A DNA stretch of 64,000 nucleotides from Cycas panzhihuaensis. Lineage: Eukaryota; Cycadophyta. Below, piece after piece: positions 57,546 to 64,000 of this stretch; within the stretch, counting starts at the first letter, position 1; every line of letters begins with the position of its first letter. The DNA is taken from assembly GCA_023213395.1 (NCBI GenBank), contig CM041465.1, positions 90,093,741 to 90,157,740 of the forward strand, written 5' to 3'. The position numbers and the translations under genes were made by a program. Under the pieces are notes generated by a model. That model saw nothing but the letters and a program-made list of their open reading frames with translations, was not told the origin of the DNA and ran no database searches.

Positions 57546-60296
57546 GATACTTCACCCTTGAAGTATTAAAAATTACTTGTAGCTTGATCTAATCTTCCAG
57601 CCACCACTTATTAGATCCTGCATATCATAAAGATTTGGTTCAATCTTGTGTCTTTTGTGGAACTTTACTTGCAAGCATATTGAATTTATTAATGTCTATT
57701 CTTGGAGGCAGGTACATGCTATATCTTATTCTATATCAGAAGGATCCTAAGACCTGTGAGATGTATTAGATGTCTCGTCATTGTATTGCCTTTGTATTTA
57801 CATATTTCATTTTTAGATGGGATGGTTTTTGGAAAGAGAAGTGAAGATTTTATGAAAAGAATTGATCATAAGGGTTATGAATTCATGACTACTTATCGAA
57901 AACAAGAAAAGAAGAGGTGGGATTATGAACTACGATTAGGCATAACTTTAAAGGTATAGGAAGAAAGGATAACTTTTGAAATCAACCTTGAATGGAGATG
58001 AGAATTTATATGGGTTTTGTTAAACCATAATACTTCATTGGAAAGATAGATGGATGAGGGATTAGTAATAAACATTCTTTATGAAAAAAATACTTTAATA
58101 TGCTTTTAGAAATGGTATTTAAACAAAATAAAAGATTTAATAGAAAAAAATAATATTGGTAATACAAAAATGAAGAGGATTGGGAAGGACAATATGGGGT
58201 TCTATAGGGGGTAATCATTGCACTAAGTGATGAAACCTGATGAAGATTTAGAATATCTTGTTAAGGATGGTCTATAAGAGATGAAAGAGTATGCAAGTAA
58301 AGAGTTGATCTAGGATTATAAAGGGGAATTAGGATTTATTCTATAAAAAAATTAGAGTTAAAGGTTTTAAGATTATGATTAACTATGGGATGGGGAAAAG
58401 AAGGCTTTTTTACTACTATTGAACTAGGGAAAACAAGAGGACATATAAAATTACCAAATAAAATATTCATGTGCAACACAGAATCAATGAGTACCTTGCA
58501 TGAAGTTTGTTGAGATTCTTCTTCTAAATCTAACAATTATTTCACTTGTTCTTTTATATCTTCATGATTCTCCTATGCAACTTCACCTTGAGTCTCTTCC
58601 TTGATCTTGATTTAAGACCCTCCTATCATATGTGCTTGCTTTGAGTCTTTTATACAGTCATATTGTTCTCTTTAGACTAGTTCTTATTTAGCTCCTGAAA
58701 AACCTTTGGCCTCTCTTCATTAATAGTTTCTTCTTTTCCTCCTTCCTCTTCTATTTCTGCATGTTCCTCTAATTTTTTATGGTTTGATGGGCTTATATTC
58801 TCTAGTATTCTTATGAGTATAATCATAAGTTATTGAGTGCCCCTGCTAATCTACTTTAAAATGTTATGGATTTAAGTTATCTCTCTATTAAGGTATCAAC
58901 ACACTTGGATACATCAAATATTATTTCTGATGGTTGGTTCATCATTTTGTTAGATGGAAGGGTTCTCTCTATTTGAATTTTATATTATTTTTGCCTCTCA
59001 AAAGTTGTGATAACAACATATAAAAATTAGTACCACATGAAAGATTCTTTAGCCTAATTAATAAACTAATCATGAGTTTGTCTATCCAATATCATTTCTA
59101 AGATTTATCCATACTCTTTAAGTTTTGTATTAAACATGAATTTATAAATAACTTTGATGTTTTCCATCTATTTTCTCATGTTATCATAGTCCCCCGAATT
59201 TAAAAAACCTATCTCTATTTTTTCTTACTTAATGGAGGCTATAATTTGATGATTAAAATCTATTTTCTCTACTAGTTAAAACTATCATATATGACCACTT
59301 ATAAGGATCATTTCTAATCTAGGAATCTAACGATTTAAATGCCACTACAATCTAGTGCCTATAGTAAGAGATATGGATAAAAATATTCAAGTACCCCTTT
59401 CAAAAAGGCAAAGTTAAAATAAATAAATAAAATGCTTAAGTCCTTTTTAGACTTTAGCCCCTTATTACATAGGATCATCATGTTACCATCCTACTAACTT
59501 TAAAAAAATTAAAATTTAGTCTAGTTTAATTTCATCAAACCTTTCTCAACAATATATCCCTAACTTAAAAATTTATACATATGCTCAAGTAATAAATTTC
59601 TCTGATAATTTGAAAATAGATATTAATTTCACCAATTGTGATGACAAAATCAATGTTCATGATCTAATTCAACTCAACTATCATATTGTAATACTCGTAA
59701 AAAATGCCTTTATGTGTTTGATGATGATCTTCAAGTGCACCTACAACCCAGTCTATGAAATGATCATTATATTTTCAAGATGATCGTCACTTGGCTTTCT
59801 CACACACACAACAATGACTAGGGTTAGCAGTAGTTCTTTCTCCTTCTACAAACATAGATCTATAAAGTAGGGATGGGAGTTGGAGTTGGAACAGGCACAA
59901 ACGATATGTAGGACTATCGCTAGATATAAGGGATGAACGTATGGGAGCCACATAGTTATAAACTATCACCAAATAAAAGGGAGGAGCTACTAATGGGCTA
60001 AGCAACAAAATAGAGATGGGTGTCATTAATTAAGATTAACACTAAGTGTTACCATAATAGAGGCGAAGTTGCCCAATATATCTTAAGCCTCTAGAGATCA
60101 AATTTACTAATTCCTCTTTGTGGGACTACTCTAATAATTCTCTAGATCTATTCCTTGTGGTGAATGGTGTAATTCCTCCTATAAATAGGCAATATTCTTG
60201 ACTACTTTTCCTAATGTATCATGTTAGATTATTATTTTTATTCAACATAGATGCTAAGATCCCATAAGACATACTAATGCCACTCACAAGCTCGTT
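57546..60296 (-). other. Element I body, no recognised domain
   Basis: 2.75 kb. Both strands carry short open stretches, for example minus-strand 58536-58336 (LDLEEESQQTSCKV) and plus-strand 57702-57959, and a weakly protein-like minus-strand run at 58560-59200, but none matches a family I know. It may be gag-type DNA beyond recognition. Confidence 0.45.
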
Positions 60297-60388
60297 GCAT
60301 AAACAACATATGAAAAATAGACTTCTAATAGATAATAGCAATATTCATAGAAATTTACAACAAATATCATATATTTATAGTAGTATAT
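60297..60388 (-). repeat. Element I 5' LTR fragment
   Basis: TGCATAAACAACATATG through TATAGTAGTATAT, matching 57044-57130. It is truncated exactly where the LTR of J begins. No primer site is visible on its left. Confidence 0.55.
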
Positions 60389-60816
60389 TGTTAAGGTTTG
60401 TGTATATATTGACTGTAGGTTAGGTGTTAAACCAACTAGAGGCAGGGATTATTGCATGCCAGGAACATGCTTAAGGAGACTCAAATACCATATTTACCGT
60501 GGGAAACTCCTAAGAGAGAAAACCCACTAACACAATGTTTAATATATTAAAATAAAATAATAACACAATGTTTCAAGAGTGAGATGGAACATGAGTAGAT
60601 TCCATGAGATCAAATCGATACGAGTTGATAGTTGGAATACCAAGGGGGTACATATGAATATACTCTAAAATGGCATCATAACCTTTTACATATGATCAAA
60701 ACTCTTCATCGTGCCTACTCACATAAGCATGCATACCTCCATCGCACTTGCTCGTAATAACTATCACCTAATAAAGCATTAAGTATATAGTTAAGCCAAG
60801 TTAATTATCGTTAACA
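60389..60816 (-). repeat. Element J 3' LTR
   Basis: 428 bases, TGTTAAGGTTTG to ATCGTTAACA. Contains GTGGGAAACTCC..GAGAAAACCCAC at 60499-60526, like C and F. Confidence 0.8.
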
Positions 60817-60825
60817 TCCCCCCTT
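60817..60825 (-). promoter_or_regulatory. Element J polypurine tract
   Basis: Plus strand TCCCCCCTT (minus AAGGGGGGA) directly after the LTR. Confidence 0.8.
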
Positions 60826-60879
60826 AATATGAATAAGGAAAGAAGTAAAATGAATTACTCCATTAGTCAAGAGATTTAT

Positions 60880-61440
60880 CCTTATATACTAATCCCCCCC
60901 TCAAGGATTATCTTACTGAGTGTTGACTGGTGATGCTTATATAATAGCTCCATGAATCGATCTGCAACCCAATTAGTGGTCAAAGAAGATTATACTTGAA
61001 ACTTGATTTCATCAAATACATCTTGAACAATCGATTGGTATCTCACTTCTAATGTCAATACTTGATCTTATAAGTACTCTTCCCCTAAACTAAGAGTTTC
61101 TTTGATGAGTCATAATATTTCATCAACTAAAGATAAGTCCAAATCGAACACAATGTATGTACCATTAGTACAATTCAATTACAACAATAGTTTATCGTGT
61201 CCTTTAATGACCTTAAAGGTTTGCACATGATATAATCTCCTCAAGTCTAGGTTAAGAAATGTAGATTGAATATTATTTTGATATAACTCTCCATCAAGTA
61301 TAGCTATTATATTTGACTTGTTTACTCGCTTATGAGCAATGGGTGCAATCATTGTCTTAAGGTCAATTCAAATAGAAGGGATATTTCCATGTAAAGAATC
61401 CTTTTCCTCCTCCATAGCTGCTCTCTAAGAAGGATTCATT
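60880..61440 (-). pseudogene. Element J RT and RNase H remnants
   Basis: Minus strand: at 61380-61430 AAMEEEKDSLHGNIPSI (C has ATMEEEYDSLMKNDTWDL), IDLKTMIAPIAHKRVNKSNI, IIAILDGELYQNNIQSTFLN (family LDWELHQMDVK.AFLN), then HVQTFKVIKGH near 61200. YVDD and most of RNase H are missing. At 60890-60930 the end of RNase H (..LSKIILEGG) aligns with LTNVILEGG of C. Confidence 0.7.
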
Positions 61441-61599
61441 TGCCATAATGAATCAGGAATGTGGGAGTGGATCACTTTCATCATTTAAAGTCAACTAGTA
61501 GTTTGAGTTTCAATCAACCTTTATGTTACATCCTTAGTTATGACTAGCAATGACTTAGAGGAGGTTTCCATCTCCTCAATGAGTTACTAGTGTTTTTAA

Positions 61600-62170
61600 T
61601 TATCTTTTATTTTATCTTCCTCTTGAAGCTCGACCTTTGTAGGATTAGGAGATGTCATGAAAAGGGGATAAAAAATATCTAATAGTATAGGCTTATCAAA
61701 CTAGTATATCAATGTTTCATGAATCTTTATATCCTAGTAATGAAGAATCTTCCACATCACCAAATCACACAGTCTATACATATGATTATTCCCATAGTAT
61801 CCCATAAAAGCACTTTTATGACTATGGTTAGATTTCTTCATCTATGTGTTAGAGATTAGTGCATTTGTAATGCACTTGAAGATTTTTTCAATGCAAGGCT
61901 TTCGACTGATCCATCTTTCATATGGCATCACACTTTGAACTATAGAGGTTAGAATCTGGTTCATAATGTAAACTATATTTCTCATAGCTTCTATCCTAAA
62001 ATTGGATGGCATATATTGTGTTTGCACCCTGCACAATGCCATGTTGATCAAGGTATTATCTTTTCATATGGCAACTCCATCATGTGGGATTAACTCAATA
62101 CCATGATTAGAATAAAACTTAGAATATGATTATCATTGGCTTTTCCAATATTACTCCTTAATAATTTTCA
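61600..62170 (-). pseudogene. Element J integrase remnant
   Basis: Minus strand, 62051-61842 open for 69 codons: MINMALCRVQTQYMPSNFRI corresponds to MIKMARCMVHVKNLPSKFWV in C; then EAMRNIVYIMNQILTSIVQS and YERWISRKPCIEKIFKC. Upstream, FYSNHGIELIPHDG (62090) is the segment before the catalytic Glu, which is lost. The N-terminal catalytic part is deleted. Confidence 0.75.
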
Positions 62171-62479
62171 CACATCTTTTCAGTTGTCACTTTATATTAT
62201 TTTACTTTTGACTTATCTTTAGGAGAGTATACCTAAGAATCTTAAGCATAAAGAAGATTCACTCTAGATGTATACCACACCTTCTCAAGACAACCACCTT
62301 TCACTATTATTGTTTCAACATTTTTTATTGGTACCACATCAACATTATTGAGTATGATGTTTATTTCGCTAAGATTTTGGTTTAACACATTAAATCTCTA
62401 CTTGCTAGGAGAGATATATTGTTGTGTGCCTGAATTAACTGATACTCATACATAATAAGTAGTTATCTTCTCCTTTCCA

Positions 62480-63277
62480 TTGGCCTACCTTAAGTTTTTT
62501 TTCCTCACCTAGTAGTCCTTTTCCCTGTGGCCCATATTTTTACAATAGGTATAAGAACCATTATAATTCTTCTTCTTGTCTTTATTAGAAACCTCTTCAT
62601 GTGAATATTTATCCCTATCTTCATCCTCATTCTTCTAATTTTTTTAAGATAGGGCATGACTAGTATCAGTAGAACCCGTAAACTTATGATGTTTAAGCTT
62701 AGCTTCCTCTACAAGAAGTAGCTCCTTCAATTTTTGAAACTAGGTATCTTGCAACATCTTGTCAATGTTATATACAGTCTAAAAGGTGTTATAAGCTACT
62801 GGAAACTTGTTCATGACAATTATAAATAGGATTTTATCATTAATCAAGTCTTCTTCTATTCCCTCTAACTTATTCTTAATATCAATCAACTTATTCAAAT
62901 AGGTACTAATGTTGCTCTCATCCTCAATATAAGAGTTGAATAGTTCACCTAGTAAGATGACCAAACGATTTGTTTTCTTCTATTTAAATGTGTCACATAG
63001 GGTCTTTCAAATGTCAAGTAGCATATTCAACTTGTGAATGAGTACTACTTGATTTAGGGCAAGTAGGAGCTTCAGTAGACCTGTTGCATGAAGTTACTTT
63101 CTTCATGTGAGTTTATTTAGTTTAACGTTAGTTTCCCCTCTTTTTCTTAGGTGGACCCTTGTCGGTTAGGTCTCAAAGCTCTTAGACCATCAATACAAGC
63201 TCTATGTTGGACTTCCACTCCTTAAAATTAGTGCTATCAAAGATCACTTGTGGCAAGAAGGTTATTTTGGCGCCCAT
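62480..63277 (-). pseudogene. Element J gag
   Basis: Start ATG at 63277 (MGAKITFLPQVIFDSTNFKE), matching LKVIFNGNNFSE of C. NIELVLMV* (63195) follows. 62964-62779 is open for 61 codons: DESNISTYLNKLIDIKNKLE and DKILFIIVMNKFPVAYNTF, very close to C. A decayed zinc knuckle reads YTYCKNMGHREKDYW near 62530, with two Cys changed to Tyr. The order and spacing equal those of C. Confidence 0.8.
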
Positions 63278-64000
63278 GTCTACAAATACTCTGAGTTCAC
63301 TCCCACTTGATTATAAAACAAGATTATAAGTCTTACTTTCCATTGTTTAACACTTTACAAAGCCTAAATCACTACTTTGTATATCACTTCACTAATATTT
63401 TGATATATATATGATACATTCTCCATAAATAAAATGCCTTTTAATGTCAATTGAAAAAATAGTATATTAAAAAAACACTTTTTAATACCATAAACTTCTT
63501 GACGAAGGTAGTATATGCTATGCACAAATGTTGCACATTATTGGGATGATCCTAGATGAAATTACTTCAAATAAAAGTATTAAAACACTAATAAACCACT
63601 TTATCAAAGGTTTTCAAGCCAAGTATTAAAAATAAAATATTCACATGGAATATTCTTCTTTAATCATATCACCCAAAATGTCGCCTGGTTATTTTAAAGT
63701 CATGTGCATTAAAAAGTGATCCACAGATAAAATTTATATTGAATATGATATATAAGTATGTATTAATTCAATAATATATCAAATATAATCATGTGATTAA
63801 TCTATGAAAGCAGTAGTTGCACGATCATTGACCTACGTGTAATTAATTTATCATTCAAAATGTATATCAAATGATGACTCTGCATGCATTAAATGTTCAT
63901 ATGTGATCACTGCATTTTATACTATGTAATCATATGTGTGTATGTATGTGTATACACATACGCATCACTTTGAATTACATATAGTTTCTATGTCAATTTT
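63278..64000 (-). mobile_element. Element J leader
   Basis: Non-coding DNA upstream of J gag, AT-rich, with no primer site before the window end. Confidence 0.55.

Larger units (their letters stand above)
57044..60388 (-). mobile_element. Element I: gypsy-like LTR element on the minus strand (partial)
   Basis: A left LTR (57044-57526) with a minus-strand polypurine tract (57527-57545) and a second copy of its first 90 bases at 60297-60388, cut by element J. The body 57546-60296 has no clear RT or integrase. A weak match to the end of gypsy pol (FKGEVSF*GEGNYNIP) precedes the polypurine tract. Non-autonomous or heavily deleted. It interrupts the RT of H. Confidence 0.55.
60389..64000 (-). mobile_element. 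Element J: Ty1/copia, minus strand, 5' end outside window
   Basis: Related to element C: the same gag layout, similar RT and integrase blocks and a similar sequence between RNase H and the LTR (CCCCCTCAAGGAT..). Left LTR 60389-60816, polypurine tract, and a gag-pol remnant from 63277 down to about 60880. That is 2.4 kb against 4.0 kb in C, so about 1.6 kb is deleted, chiefly in RNase H, RT and the integrase N-terminus. Its 5' LTR lies beyond 64000. Confidence 0.85.

Overview
The window reads as intergenic DNA from a large plant nuclear genome. It is strongly AT-rich, has long (AT)n, (TG)n and (GA)n microsatellites, and almost every coding-like stretch is a decayed plant LTR retrotransposon of the Ty1/copia or Ty3/gypsy type. 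I see no credible host gene, rRNA, tRNA gene, bacterial operon or CRISPR array. The Tat/Ogre-like gypsy lineage, the old, deeply nested insertions and the decay fit a seed plant with a bloated genome; a gymnosperm is possible, but the sequence does not settle it. Stop codons mostly replace Gln (CAA/CAG) or Trp (TGG), as expected from long-term cytosine-methylation decay.

Layout. 1-4277: part of a Tat-like gypsy gag-protease (copy Z) joined to an LTR and internal fragment of element F. 4278-4585: a copia RNase H scrap. 4585-11230: a minus-strand gypsy (K: RNase H/RT, protease, gag) interrupted by a gag-only LTR element L (6215-9908) and a tRNA-derived SINE (10184-10431). 11246-11867: compound microsatellite and A-rich DNA. 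About 11868-33010: one long plus-strand Tat-like gypsy element (D: LTR end, primer site, 3.5 kb leader, gag, protease, RT, RNase H, integrase), split by F (19566-27900), which is itself split by a small copia element G (21263-25551). 33017-36486: candidate 3' region or LTR, with an antisense coding remnant and two minisatellites. 36487-52085: leader of a second Tat-like copy (E), interrupted by copia B (37386-50539), whose RNase H is interrupted by copia C (38247-44557), the best preserved element here. 52086-53515: unassigned. 53517-57035: copia H. 57044-60388: gypsy-like I, inserted into H. 60389-64000: copia J, inserted in the second LTR copy of I and running off the window.

How the parts work together. 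They do not form a pathway; they form a record of insertions. Order can be read from nesting: E then B then C; K then SINE and L; D then F then G; H then I then J. Five-base target duplications were found for B, C, G and L, and a 16-17 base one for the SINE. The clearest unusual points are two 4.28 kb blocks that share the same element junction and the same stop codons (a segmental duplication of an already dead element), an LTR with a primer site on one flank and a polypurine tract on the other, the SINE, the gag-only element, and an antisense coding remnant downstream of the Tat-like polymerase.
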